A model generated the notes under the pieces. The model was not told the DNA's origin, ran no database searches, and saw nothing but the letters and a program-made list of their open reading frames with translations. Of a DNA stretch of 58,349 nt, positions 22,820-31,389 are shown piece after piece; position 1 is the stretch's first letter, and each line of letters starts with the position of its first letter. The stretch lies in the NCBI GenBank assembly GCA_016191205.1, contig JACPPB010000029.1:45690-104038 (forward strand), in the 5' to 3' direction. The position numbers and the translations under genes were made by a program. The DNA is from Gammaproteobacteria bacterium (lineage in GTDB: Bacteria; Pseudomonadota; Gammaproteobacteria; Pseudomonadales; Porticoccaceae).

Positions 22820-23746
22820 ATGACCGTGCCGCCGCGCCAGCGCAGCGTTTCCCTGGTGCTCGGCAGCGGCGGCGCGCGCGGCCTCGCCCATATCGGCGTC
22901 ATTCGGTGGCTGGAAGAAGAGGGCTATCGGATCGCATCCATCGCCGGCTGCTCCATCGGCGCGCTGATCGGCGGCCTCCACGCGACCGGCAAACTCGCCG
23001 CCTACGAACGCTGGTTGCTCGGGCGGTCCCGGCGCGAACTGCTCGCGCTCGTCGATATCACCCTGCCGCGCACCGGCCTGATCGCCGGCGACAAACTCGC
23101 CGAAGTGCTGCGCGACCTGATCGGCGATGTCGCCATCGAGGCGCTGCCGATCCGCTTCACCGCGGTCGCCACCAACATCGAGACCGGGCGCGAAGTCTGG
23201 CTCACCCGCGGACCGCTCCTGGAAGCGATCCGCGCCTCGATCTCGATCCCGGTGCTGTTTTCGCCGTACCGGCTCAACGGCGGCTTGCTGGTGGACGGCG
23301 GCATCCTCAACCCGGTGCCCATCGCGCCCACCTTGGGCGACGACACCGACCTCACCATCGCCATCAATGTCAGCGGCCAGGTGCAACTCGCCGCGCCCGA
23401 GGCGCAGAGCCCGCCGGTCAGCGCCGACAGCGACAGTGGATACCTGCGCCGTGCCGTGAACAATTTGCGCCAGCGCAGCGCGGTGCCGGTAAGCTGGCAG
23501 ATGCTGGATATCGCCACCCAGGCGTTCGACGCCATGCAGAGCACCGTCGCGCGCCAGAAGATGGCGGCCTATCCGCCCGACATCCTGGTGGAGATTCCCC
23601 GCAACCTGTGCCGCATCCACGAATTCCACCGCGCCGCCGAGCTGATCGAGGTGGGCTACCGCACGGCCGCCGAAATCATCCCCCGGGAACTGGACCGGAC
23701 CGGTCCGCGGCGCCGGGCGCCATCGGGGCCCAGCCATCCCGGCTGA
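22820..23746 (+). CDS. Patatin-like phospholipase (RssA-like)
   Basis: A 308-residue serine acyl-hydrolase of the bacterial patatin family. The oxyanion motif GSGGARG is at residues 15-21, the nucleophile elbow GCSIGA (G-x-S-x-G) at about residue 42, and the dyad Asp in LLVDGGILNPVP, so all catalytic elements are intact. The central SRRELLALVDITLPRTGLIAGDKL and ATNIETGREVWLTRGPLLEAIRASISIP are typical of RssA/YlbK-type members. The C-terminus is Arg/Pro-rich. It probably shares a transcript with pfp; a functional link is not evident. Confidence 0.9.
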   Translation: MTVPPRQRSVSLVLGSGGARGLAHIGVIRWLEEEGYRIASIAGCSIGALIGGLHATGKLAAYERWLLGRSRRELLALVDITLPRTGLIAGDKLAEVLRDLIGDVAIEALPIRFTAVATNIETGREVWLTRGPLLEAIRASISIPVLFSPYRLNGGLLVDGGILNPVPIAPTLGDDTDLTIAINVSGQVQLAAPEAQSPPVSADSDSGYLRRAVNNLRQRSAVPVSWQMLDIATQAFDAMQSTVARQKMAAYPPDILVEIPRNLCRIHEFHRAAELIEVGYRTAAEIIPRELDRTGPRRRAPSGPSHPG

Positions 23747-23842
23747 CAAGCCGAAAAACCGGTTCGCTTCCGGTCAGGAATTCATTCTCGCAACGGACTG
23801 CCGCGCTCGGGCTGGGCCAGGTTTGCCGCGCCGGACAGCGGT

Positions 23843-24370
23843 CTAGTTCGCCGCTCCAACCACTCCACACGCCAGACGTGCGCCACCCCCACCCAGCGGG
23901 GCCGGCAGATCGGCATGATTGTCGCCGCCGGCATGGAGCACCAGGGCGCGGCCCTGGATGTCGGCGAGCCTGGTCAGGCGCGGCGCGAGCACGGGCTGGG
24001 TCGCCGTGCCATCCGCCGCCACGAACAGCGGCGGCAGATCGCCGAGGTGGCCATCGCCCCAGGGCGCACCGTGATGGCCCGTGGTGGCGGGATCGTAATG
24101 GCCGCCCGCGGCGCCGGCGGGCACGGTTGCGCCGTCTTTCTCGGCCGGCCCGCAGGCGGGGTTCTGGTGCACGTGAAAACCGTGCAGGCCGGACGCCAGT
24201 CCGCTCAGTTTCGGGGTGAACACCAGGCCATGACTTGATTCGGTGACGGTCACCACGCCCAGCGCGGCACCGGCGCCCTTCGCATCCACGGTAGTCATCG
24301 GCACCGATAGCTCGGCGGCCTGGGCACAGCCGGCGCCGAACAGGGCCAGCAGCAAAAGTCGGGTTTTCAT
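23843..24370 (-). CDS. sodC: Cu/Zn superoxide dismutase, periplasmic
   Basis: A 175-residue periplasmic enzyme dismuting superoxide. Signal peptide [19 protein letters not shown]; the Cys before the cleavage site could be a lipobox variant (FGAGC), so lipid anchoring is possible. Metal ligands are visible in order: [39 protein letters not shown], and [13 protein letters not shown]; the second disulfide Cys is in [13 protein letters not shown] 24370 is preceded by AGGAGGTC. The gene is monocistronic, transcribed towards the patatin gene. Confidence 0.93.
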   Translation of the reverse strand: MKTRLLLLALFGAGCAQAAELSVPMTTVDAKGAGAALGVVTVTESSHGLVFTPKLSGLASGLHGFHVHQNPACGPAEKDGATVPAGAAGGHYDPATTGHHGAPWGDGHLGDLPPLFVAADGTATQPVLAPRLTRLADIQGRALVLHAGGDNHADLPAPLGGGGARLACGVVGAAN

Positions 24371-24469
24371 CGAGACCTCCTTGGACACAACAGGGAAACG
24401 GGTTTGTTCATGCACTGCGCAGGCACTATGTGTGCCGAGTCACCCTGGCAGTGTAGGTGGCGAGCGCGA

Positions 24470-25249
24470 TCAACGCACCAGACGCCGGCGGACGGCGGCG
24501 GTCGCGACCAGCAGTCCCGCCGCGCCGTAGGCGACGATCACCAGCAGATGCAGCAACGGAACATGCAGGGAGCCGCCGGTGAGCAACGGGCGCACCAGAT
24601 CGACCACATGCGCGAGCGGGAGCAGATAGGCGAGATCTTGCAGCAGTTCGGGGAACTGCTCGCGCGGGAAAAATACGCCGCCGGTGAGCAGCATGGGCGT
24701 CAGCACCAGCGTGAAGTAATAGAGGAAAAAATCGTAGGAGCGCGATCTGGCCGTCACCACCATGGCGCAGGCGGCAAACGTGAACCCCGCCAGCGCCAGT
24801 ACCGGCAGCGCCAGCAGCGCGCGCAGGTCGGCGACCAGGCCGAGCAGCGCGGCGACGATGAGGATGGCGGTGGCGTTCATCAGCCCCTTGGTCGCCGCCC
24901 AGAGAATCTCGCCGAGCACGATGTCGTCCACGGTAAGGGGCGCATTCAGCATGGCGCCCCAGGTCTGCTGGCCCGCCATGCGGGTGTAGGCGGAATACAT
25001 GGCCTCAAAACTCGCTGTGAAGAGGGTGCTGGAGCAGATGATTCCGGAGGCCAGGAACGCCATGTAAGGCAGTTGGCCGAGATCCCCCACCAGTTGCCCG
25101 AAGCCGTAGCCGAAGGCCATCAGGTACAGCAGCGGCTCGCCGAAGTTGCCGAGCGCGGAGGGCAGCAGAATTTTGCGCCAGACGCGAAAGTTGCGGCGCC
25201 ACACCGCGAAGCTGCGCGTGCTGGGACTGGGCGTCAGCGGGCTGGACAT
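24470..25249 (-). CDS. ABC-2 type exporter permease (NodJ-like)
   Basis: A 259-residue inner-membrane permease with about six helices. FAVWRRNFRVWRKILLPSALGNFGEPLLYLMAFGYG at the N-terminus, ARSRSYDFFLYYFTLVLTPMLLTGGVFFPREQFP and LAYLLPLAHVVDLVRPLLTG are the characteristic NodJ/ABC-2 stretches. It starts 5 bases after the ATPase gene, so the two form an export pair. Outside rhizobia such pairs export unknown lipophilic or saccharide substrates; nodulation is not implied. Confidence 0.9.
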   Translation of the reverse strand: MSSPLTPSPSTRSFAVWRRNFRVWRKILLPSALGNFGEPLLYLMAFGYGFGQLVGDLGQLPYMAFLASGIICSSTLFTASFEAMYSAYTRMAGQQTWGAMLNAPLTVDDIVLGEILWAATKGLMNATAILIVAALLGLVADLRALLALPVLALAGFTFAACAMVVTARSRSYDFFLYYFTLVLTPMLLTGGVFFPREQFPELLQDLAYLLPLAHVVDLVRPLLTGGSLHVPLLHLLVIVAYGAAGLLVATAAVRRRLVR

Positions 25250-25253
25250 GGCA

Positions 25254-26234
25254 TCAGTCCCGCAGATCGTGGCCGGTCAACTTCAGGAAGACATCTTCCA
25301 GATTGGCCGGCCGGTGCAGGTAGCGCTGGTCGCTGGCATCGAGCCGCTCCAGCAGGGCGCGCGGTTTCGCGGTATAGAGCAGCGTGAGATCCCCGACCCG
25401 GTGAATGCGAACCCCGGCATCCGGCGCCGCGTCGGCGCCCCAGGTGTCGGCGCCGGCGCCGGTCAGCTCCAGCACATGGGGCTCGATGTGCTCGGCGATC
25501 AGTGCCCGGGGGGTGCCGCTCGCCACGATGCGCCCGGCATCCAGAATCGCCAGGCGATCGCACAGGCGTTCCGCTTCTTCCATGTAATGCGTGGTCAGGA
25601 TCAGCGTGGTGCCGGCGTCGCGCAGCTCCCGCAAACGCTGCCAGATATGGTGCCGGGCCTGGGGGTCGAGTCCGGTGGTGGGCTCGTAGAGCACCACCAG
25701 GCGCGGGTGATTGATCAGCGCCCGCGCCAAGGTCAGCCGGCGCTTCATGCCGCCGGAGAGTTCGGGAATCGCCACGTTTTCGCGGCCTTCGAGATGCGCG
25801 AATGCGATCAGCTCGGCGATGCGCTGCTCGATGTGCGGTCCGCGCAGGCCGAAGTAACTGGCGTAGGTGACGAGGTTTTCCCGCACCGTGAAGTCGGGAT
25901 CGAGGCTGTCGAACTGGGGCACGACCCCGATCTGCTCGCGCGCGACGCGCGCCCGTTCGGGAATCGGCTCACCCAGCACCTGGATCGTCCCGCTGTCCGG
26001 CGGCGTCAGACCCAGCAGCATGCGCAGCGTCGTGGTTTTGCCGGCGCCGTTCGGCCACAGCAGGCCGAAGCACTCGCCCTCCTGGACGACGAGGTCCAGA
26101 CTGTCGACCACGCTGCGATCCGCATAACGCTTGCAGAGGCCCCGCATGGCGACGAGGGGAGCGGTAGCCAGCGGTTGCTCTAACTGCATGGGGGTTGATA
26201 CTGCCGGGTCGGGTATTGCCAAGGGATGGCTCAT
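25254..26234 (-). CDS. ABC exporter ATPase (NodI-like) with altered Walker motifs
   Basis: A 326-residue ATP-binding partner of the NodJ-like permease. Walker A reads LLWPNGAGKTTT (Trp where Gly is usual), Q-loop VVPQFDSLDPDFTV, signature LSGGMKRRLTLARAL, and Walker B LVVLYEPTTGLDPQARHHIW, where the Mg-coordinating Asp is replaced by Tyr (codon TAC). The catalytic Glu, D-loop and switch His (ILTTHYMEEAERLCDRL) remain. Each change is one G-to-T step from the norm. I use ATG 26234; 26189 is a shorter alternative. Confidence 0.88.
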   Translation of the reverse strand: MSHPLAIPDPAVSTPMQLEQPLATAPLVAMRGLCKRYADRSVVDSLDLVVQEGECFGLLWPNGAGKTTTLRMLLGLTPPDSGTIQVLGEPIPERARVAREQIGVVPQFDSLDPDFTVRENLVTYASYFGLRGPHIEQRIAELIAFAHLEGRENVAIPELSGGMKRRLTLARALINHPRLVVLYEPTTGLDPQARHHIWQRLRELRDAGTTLILTTHYMEEAERLCDRLAILDAGRIVASGTPRALIAEHIEPHVLELTGAGADTWGADAAPDAGVRIHRVGDLTLLYTAKPRALLERLDASDQRYLHRPANLEDVFLKLTGHDLRD

Positions 26235-26373
26235 GGTACCTGCGGCGCTGCGGGCCGTCATCCGCCGGCAGGGCGTTACACGACAAACGGAGCACGGCGC
26301 CACGCCGATCAGTCGGTGCGCCGGGCCTGCGCGCTGGCGACGCGGCCACCGGCGGGGGATCCGGCGGGTCCGC

Positions 26374-27195
26374 TTACCAGCGCTCCCAGACCGGGCGGCA
26401 GCCGTCCGGCACGGCGGGCTGGCTTCCGAGTTCGGCCCAGTGCTGACCGGGCTGATGGAAATCCGAACCGCTGGACGCGCTCAGTTGGCTCTGCTCGCAC
26501 AGGGTCGCCAGGGCGCGGGTTTCGGGACCGGCCTGCCGGCCGGAGACCACTTCGATGGCCTCGCCACCCGCCGCGCGAAAATCCGCGATCAGTTCGCGCA
26601 GGCGCGTGCGGGTGAACTGGTATTTCTCCGGATGGGCGATCACCGCAGTGCCGCCGGCCGCGCGAATCCAGGCAATGATCTGCGCCAGCGATGCCCATTC
26701 GTCCTTCACGTCGCCGATACGGCCGCTGCCCAGATATTTGCGAAAGGCTTCATCGACCGTGCGCACGGCGCCGGATTCCACCAGCATCTCGGCAATGTGG
26801 GGGCGCCCGATACTGATGCGGCTGGCGAGTGCTTCCACACGATCGGTCAGATCGCCGAGTCCCTGCTTGGCCAGCCGCGTCGCAATGATGCCGGCGCGTG
26901 TGCGCCGCGCGGCCTGCTGGACCGCGACGGCTTCGTGGATCGCGCCGCGGTCGCGGCCGATATTGAGCCCGACCACATGAATCGTCTGCTGCCGCCATTT
27001 GGCGGACAGCTCGATCCCGGCCACCAGGCGCAGGGATCCGAAGCGGGCATCGCCAAGGCTGTCAAAACCCGCCGTGGTGTCGTGATCCGTGATCGCGAGC
27101 AGATCGACTCCGCTCGCGCGCGCGCGCTCCACCAGCTCAAGCGGTGTCAGCTTGCCGTCGGACGCGGTGGAGTGGGTGTGAAGATCGACCTGCAT
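26374..27195 (-). CDS. PHP-domain phosphoesterase (RNase AM / nucleoside bisphosphate phosphatase type)
   Basis: A 273-residue metal-dependent phosphoesterase. The PHP motifs are MQVDLHTHSTASDGKLTPLEL at the start (HxH plus Asp), LLAITDHDTTAG, and later GGTAVIAHPEKYQ and SSGSDFHQPG, giving the usual set of metal ligands. Close relatives act on 5' ends of RNA (RNase AM, formerly YciV) or 3',5'-nucleoside bisphosphates; I infer a similar role. ATG 27195 starts at the family N-terminus; a GTG seven codons earlier is possible. Transcribed away from the adjacent tRNA. Confidence 0.88.
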   Translation of the reverse strand: MQVDLHTHSTASDGKLTPLELVERARASGVDLLAITDHDTTAGFDSLGDARFGSLRLVAGIELSAKWRQQTIHVVGLNIGRDRGAIHEAVAVQQAARRTRAGIIATRLAKQGLGDLTDRVEALASRISIGRPHIAEMLVESGAVRTVDEAFRKYLGSGRIGDVKDEWASLAQIIAWIRAAGGTAVIAHPEKYQFTRTRLRELIADFRAAGGEAIEVVSGRQAGPETRALATLCEQSQLSASSGSDFHQPGQHWAELGSQPAVPDGCRPVWERW

Positions 27196-27307
27196 GAAGA
27201 CGCCGGATGTGAGCACTTGCGTTGATTATAGGTGAAGGCGCCGGCGCCCCGGGTTCGGGGTGCGCCCGGCGTTTGCCGGGAGGACAAGTTCGACACTGAT
27301 ATCGATA

Positions 27308-27384
27308 TGGTAGCTACGGGCGGACTCGAACCGCCGACCCCAGCATTATGAGTGCTGTGCTCTAACCAGCTGAGCTACGTAGCC
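27308..27384 (-). tRNA. tRNA-Met (CAT anticodon, elongator type)
   Basis: A 77-nt cloverleaf on the minus strand with 3' CCA encoded. The acceptor GGCTACG pairs with CGTAGCT except for its first base pair (G opposite T). The D arm is GCTC...GAGC, the anticodon stem CAGCA/TGCTG holds loop CTCATAA (anticodon CAT), and the T arm contains GGTTCGAGTCC. The start GGCTACGTAGCTCAG and loop CTCATAA match the elongator tRNA-Met rather than the initiator, which has three G:C pairs at the anticodon stem base. tRNA-Ile2 also carries a CAT gene anticodon but differs in the acceptor. Confidence 0.93.
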
Positions 27385-27641
27385 TTGGAAGGGGGCGCGA
27401 TTTTCCCGGCTTCGGTTTTGAGTGTCAACCCGACCGGCAGCTTATTGCAAGCCGCCAGCGAAGTATCCGGTCTCGCAACGCCGGGCAACGGACGCGGATG
27501 CGGATGCGGCAGATACGGAACAACCGACGCGGGCGCAATATGGGTGACATGGATGTGGTTCAGGATAAGGCCGTGCGACGCGCGGATGGAACGGTAATTG
27601 CCCTGTGATGATGTCCGTCACGCTCAAGGAGAACCCCAGTC

Positions 27642-29366
27642 ATGAGCATTACCATCGAGAAGAACGTCGCCATCCCGATGCGCGATGGCGTGGTGCTGCG
27701 CGCCGACATTTACCGCCCGACGGGGGAACACCCTTGCCCGGTGCTCCTGCAGCGCACGCCTTACAACAAGGAATTCCTGCCGCTGGTGGGCATGACCCTG
27801 GACCCGATTCGCGCGGCCGCGGCCGGCTATGCGGTAGTGATTCAGGACGTGCGGGCGCGCTGGGCTTCCGGCGGCGGCGTCTTTTTTCCCTACGTCAACG
27901 AGGCAGCGGATGGCGCCGATACGCTCGACTGGATCGCCGCGCAGCCTTTTTGCGACGGCGGCATCGGTGCCTATGGGCTGTCCTACATGGGTGGCACCAC
28001 CTGGCTGTGCGCGGCTTCCGGTCACCCGGCGCTGAAGGCGATTTCCCCCACCACCGCGCCCAACGATTTCTGGCGCAATCACTTCTGGCGCGACGGCGTG
28101 CTCCAGCTGTCCACCCTGGTGATGTGGGCGCTGCGGGTGATCGGACCCGCCGCCCTGCTGCGGCGCGGACTGGATCTGCCGACCCTGGGCACACGCCTGG
28201 TGGAACTGGTGGAGGCCCTGGATCACTTTGGCGACTGTGTGCGCGAACGGCCGCTCGATCGCCTGCTGGCGGCCCACCCCGAAGACGCGGAGTTCGTTCC
28301 CTTTCTGTTCGAGGTGCTGCGTCACCCCCGGCCGGACGCCTGGACGGAGTCGCTGCTGTTCAGCGACCGCCACGATCGGGTGCGGGCCCCGGCCCTGATC
28401 ATCGCCGGCTGGCACGACATGCTGCTGGGCGGCGATTTGAGCCATTACGCCGGCATGCGGACGCGCGCCGATTCCGCCGAAGCCCGCGAGCAGACGCGCC
28501 TGGTCGTCGGCCCCTGGTCGCACGCCATGTTCCTCAACTACGTCGGCCAGCTCGATTTCGGCTTTCGCAGCAGCGGCTACCTGCTCGATCTGCGCGAAGA
28601 TCTCACCCAGATGCAGTTGCGCTGGTTCAACCGCTGGCTGAAAGGCGACGCGACGAGCTTCGCCACGGACGCGCCGGTACGGGTGTTTGTGCAGGGCGCC
28701 AATCGCTGGCGCGACGAGGCGGTCTGGCCGCCGGCGCGGGCGCGCCTCACACCCTGGTATCTGCGCGCGGGCGCCGCGCTCTGCATGCAGGCGCCGCGCG
28801 CGGATGAGCGCTCCGACAGCTACGTCTACGACCCGGAAGATCCCTGTCCGACCTGTGGCGGCACCCTGCTGATGCCGCCCCAGTACAGTCCCGGGCCGGT
28901 GGATCAGGCGCCGATCCTGGGGCGCCGGGACGTGCTGGTCTACACGTCCGCGCCGCTGGCGGAGGATCTGGAAATCTGCGGGCCCGTCACCCTGAATCTG
29001 TTTGCGAGCACCAGCGCAGTGGATACCGACTGGATGGCCAAACTCTGTGATGTTCACCCGGACGGGCGCACCTTCAATGTCTGCGATGGCGTGGTGCGGG
29101 CGTCCTACCAGGCGCACACGAACGGCACGACCGGCGCGCCCGACACGCCGATCCGCCGGGAGCTCGACCTGTGGGCGACCGCCATGGTGTTTCGCGCGGG
29201 CCATCGCCTGCGGGTGATCGTCACCTCCAGTGATTTCCCCCGCTACGATCGCAATCCCAACACCGGCGCGAGCTCGTTCACCGCGACGGGCAGCGCGCCG
29301 GCGCTGCAAACCGTGTTTCACACCAGCGACCTGCCTTCGTGCATCAACCTGCCGGTCGTCGGGTAG
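27642..29366 (+). CDS. CocE/NonD-family hydrolase (X-Pro dipeptidyl-peptidase-like esterase)
   Basis: A 574-residue serine hydrolase. The alpha/beta-hydrolase part has IGAYGLSYMGGTTW (nucleophile Ser in G-x-S-x-G), the acid in IIAGWHDMLLGG and the His in LVVGPWSHAMF. The C-terminal jelly-roll domain begins about residue 390 (EDLEICGPVTLNLFASTSAVDTDWMAKLCDV) and ends RLRVIVTSSDFPRYDRNPNTG, as in cocaine esterase and alpha-amino-acid ester hydrolase. ATG 27642 has AAGGAG at 27628-27633. The natural substrate (ester, amide or peptide) cannot be read from sequence. Confidence 0.9.
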   Translation: MSITIEKNVAIPMRDGVVLRADIYRPTGEHPCPVLLQRTPYNKEFLPLVGMTLDPIRAAAAGYAVVIQDVRARWASGGGVFFPYVNEAADGADTLDWIAAQPFCDGGIGAYGLSYMGGTTWLCAASGHPALKAISPTTAPNDFWRNHFWRDGVLQLSTLVMWALRVIGPAALLRRGLDLPTLGTRLVELVEALDHFGDCVRERPLDRLLAAHPEDAEFVPFLFEVLRHPRPDAWTESLLFSDRHDRVRAPALIIAGWHDMLLGGDLSHYAGMRTRADSAEAREQTRLVVGPWSHAMFLNYVGQLDFGFRSSGYLLDLREDLTQMQLRWFNRWLKGDATSFATDAPVRVFVQGANRWRDEAVWPPARARLTPWYLRAGAALCMQAPRADERSDSYVYDPEDPCPTCGGTLLMPPQYSPGPVDQAPILGRRDVLVYTSAPLAEDLEICGPVTLNLFASTSAVDTDWMAKLCDVHPDGRTFNVCDGVVRASYQAHTNGTTGAPDTPIRRELDLWATAMVFRAGHRLRVIVTSSDFPRYDRNPNTGASSFTATGSAPALQTVFHTSDLPSCINLPVVG

Positions 29367-29369
29367 TCG

Positions 29370-30206
29370 TCATCCATCCCTGGCGACGCGTTGCGCCAGC
29401 CGCGCGGCGACGGCACGCAGCGCGTGAGGATGAAAGATCAGCCCGATGTGGGTCGACTCGTTGATCTCGGTGTTGGCGGCGGGGTCTTCTTCGGCGCAAC
29501 TCGCCCAATCCACCACACCGTCGTTGCGCGAATAGATGGCGAACTGGGGGGTGGGTTTGAGCTCCGGTTGCAACATGTGGCGCACGAAGTCGCACATGCA
29601 GTAGCCGGTGCCACAGGAAGCATGCAGATTGCGACCGACCAGCTTGCCCTGGCCGGCGAGCAGGTACTCCCACACCCCGGTCACGGCCGGATGAGCGCGG
29701 ACGTGGTCGCGAAACGGCGATCCCAGGGTAATCACCCGATCGATGAGCTCCGGCACATGCTGCAACACGGACTTGGCGAGCATGCCGCCCAGGCTGTGTC
29801 CGATCAGCACGACGCCTTGCCCGGTTTTGCGGTGGATCACCTTGACCTTGTGCGCAAGACGCAGCGCGGTCTTGTTGGGACAGTCGGTATTCCACGCGAT
29901 ATCGGCGTGGTAGGGCCGGTAGCCGATGCGCCGCAGCCAGCGCCGCAACGGCATCATCATGAGGTCGTTGGCGAGTAATCCCGGAATGACCAGGACAGGC
30001 TCGCCGTGACCGTGCGGCACCCCACGCCCCTGGTACAGCGGACTGCACAGCAACCGGCCCAGCTCGGTCGGCCAGAGGGCTTCACGCCAGAGCGGCGTCT
30101 TGACAGCTTCAACGCCCGGATCGTGCTGAAAGGGATCGGCGTCGTCCGCCATGACATCGATCAGCGTGTCGATATCGGCGACGGGATTTGCGTAGTTTGG
30201 GTCCAT
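29370..30206 (-). CDS. Alpha/beta-fold lipase/esterase-like hydrolase
   Basis: 278 residues. The motif VVLIGHSLGGMLAKSVL carries the nucleophile Ser, YSRNDGVVDW the acid and STHIGLIFHP the His, so the triad is complete. EPVLVIPGLLANDLMMMPLRRWLRRIGYRPYHAD is the lipase-type oxyanion region. No signal peptide is visible. The gene lies directly downstream of the phasin gene on the same strand, separated by a strong hairpin, so it could act on PHA oligomers or lipids; that is inference only. It is convergent with the CocE-type gene, stop to stop within 4 bases. Confidence 0.85.
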   Translation of the reverse strand: MDPNYANPVADIDTLIDVMADDADPFQHDPGVEAVKTPLWREALWPTELGRLLCSPLYQGRGVPHGHGEPVLVIPGLLANDLMMMPLRRWLRRIGYRPYHADIAWNTDCPNKTALRLAHKVKVIHRKTGQGVVLIGHSLGGMLAKSVLQHVPELIDRVITLGSPFRDHVRAHPAVTGVWEYLLAGQGKLVGRNLHASCGTGYCMCDFVRHMLQPELKPTPQFAIYSRNDGVVDWASCAEEDPAANTEINESTHIGLIFHPHALRAVAARLAQRVARDG

Positions 30207-30237
30207 GAGTCAGCCCACTGACTGCGGGGCGGATCGT

Positions 30238-30270
30238 AGTCCGCGCGGGGCATAGGACCCCGCGCGGACT
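30238..30270 (-). terminator. Strong hairpin after the phasin gene
   Basis: Perfect 13-bp stem AGTCCGCGCGGGG / CCCCGCGCGGACT with a 7-base loop (CATAGGA), 9 bases beyond the phasin stop on the minus strand. With no T run it may be a partial terminator or 3' stabiliser that gives high phasin and low hydrolase expression. Confidence 0.6.
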
Positions 30271-30278
30271 GCCGACAT

Positions 30279-30794
30279 TCAGGCCATGGCTTCGCGGGCG
30301 GCGGTGGCCGCTTTCTTGAAGCCGGCGAACGCCTTGCTGACCGACTCCGTGAGGGGGTTGGCGGCCGACAGCACTTTACCGGCTTCAATGGCGGCGGTGG
30401 TTGCCTCCTTGCTGCCGTCGTACAGCTCGCGCGCAATTTTGCGGGTCACGTCCCGGCTCTGCGTCTGCTCGGACAGCAGTGCCTTGAACAAATTCATGGC
30501 CCGGCTTTGCGATTTGGTCAGGGATTCGATGGCCGCGGTGAAGTTGCCCTTGTAATCCCTGGGGGACAGGGCCAGCGTGCAGGCCAGGCCGGTGAGGTCT
30601 TCCTGGCTTTCCGCAAAGGTTGCTGCCAGCACGTTGTTGACGCGGATGCCGCGTTTACGCGCGCTTTCCATCGCTTCCCACATCAGGGATTGGTTTGCGG
30701 TAAGGGCGTCGAGAAAGCGCTGCATTTCAGTGGTGGCAGGCTTGGCTTTCGTTTTGGTGCTTGTGGTCTTGGCAGCAGTGGCGGTGTCGCTCAT
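30279..30794 (-). CDS. Phasin family protein (PHA granule-associated)
   Basis: A 171-residue amphipathic, helix-rich protein with no membrane segment. After a Lys/Thr-rich head (TATAAKTTSTKTKAKPA) comes MQRFLDALTANQSLMWEAMESARKRGIRVNNVL, then IESLTKSQSRAMNLFKALLSEQTQSRDVTRKIARELYDGSKEATTAAIEAGKVL, and an Ala-rich end, typical of phasins coating polyhydroxyalkanoate granules. The assignment is supported by the divergent padR-phaR-phaC cluster. ATG 30794 follows a purine stretch; a consensus sigma-70 promoter lies at 30867-30895. Confidence 0.85.
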   Translation of the reverse strand: MSDTATAAKTTSTKTKAKPATTEMQRFLDALTANQSLMWEAMESARKRGIRVNNVLAATFAESQEDLTGLACTLALSPRDYKGNFTAAIESLTKSQSRAMNLFKALLSEQTQSRDVTRKIARELYDGSKEATTAAIEAGKVLSAANPLTESVSKAFAGFKKAATAAREAMA

Positions 30795-30861
30795 GGCAGT
30801 CTCCAGTAAGATATAAAACCGCTTCGGTGGTGAGCGGATCAATCGAAAGGCTCCGCTCGTG

Positions 30862-30895
30862 TTGCAGTTATATGCAAAATGCATTTAAATGTCAA
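30862..30895. promoter_or_regulatory. Overlapping divergent promoters with a central palindromic operator
   Basis: For the phasin (minus strand): -35 TTGACA (30895-30890), 17-base spacer, -10 TATAAC (30872-30867). For padR (plus strand): -35-like TTGCAG (30862-30867), 17-base spacer, -10-like TTAAAT (30885-30890). The perfect inverted repeat ATGCA-AAA-TGCAT (30872-30884) lies inside both spacers, as expected for a repressor that shuts both genes. The PadR-family protein at 30922 is the obvious candidate ligand. Confidence 0.65.
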
Positions 30896-30921
30896 CGTGA
30901 ATTTGGCTTGGCGAGATCATC

Positions 30922-31389
30922 ATGGCAACGGACCCCAAAAATAAACGCCCCGGCGCGGGCAGCGCAGGCGACGGACCACGGCTTCCCGGAGAAATGCTGA
31001 CCGCCCATTTGCTGGCGATGCTCAAGGACTGGTCGGGCTACGGTTACGAGCTCGCCCAGCGCCTGGAAGAAGCCGGATTCGGGCGCTACAACACGGGGTC
31101 GCTCTACCGCATGTTGCGGCAGATGGAGAGCCTCGGGCTGATTTCGTCGCTGTGGGACACTTCCGCGGGCGGCCCGGCCCGGCGCATGTACAGCCTCACC
31201 CTTGCCGGCAAACTCTTTCTCGACAACTGGATGTCGCTGCTCGACTTCCACCGCAGGACGCTGGATGCCTTTATCGGTCCCGCGGACCGACCGACCGGGC
31301 GCGCGCCCCGTGCCGACGATGCACCTGCGCGTCCAACCGCCGCGCGCCGCCCGCGAACCAGCAAGCCCAAAACAGGAGATAAACCATGA
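30922..31389 (+). CDS. PadR-family regulator (PhaQ-like)
   Basis: A 155-residue winged-helix repressor. MLTAHLLAMLKDWSGYGYELAQRLEEAGF, NTGSLYRMLRQMESLGLISS and RRMYSLTLAGKLFLDNW give the PadR helix-turn-helix and wing. The C-terminus is a basic, Pro/Ala-rich tail (residues about 115-155). In Bacillus megaterium the PadR-type PhaQ senses PHB and represses phaP and phaQ; the same position here, divergent from a phasin and upstream of synthase genes, argues for the same job. The stop overlaps the next ATG (ATGA). Confidence 0.85.
   Translation: MATDPKNKRPGAGSAGDGPRLPGEMLTAHLLAMLKDWSGYGYELAQRLEEAGFGRYNTGSLYRMLRQMESLGLISSLWDTSAGGPARRMYSLTLAGKLFLDNWMSLLDFHRRTLDAFIGPADRPTGRAPRADDAPARPTAARRPRTSKPKTGDKP

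Noticed and set aside
26131..27225. A 364-codon plus-strand frame opposite the PHP gene
   Set aside because: The minus strand encodes all PHP metal ligands; the opposite frame has no recognisable motif.
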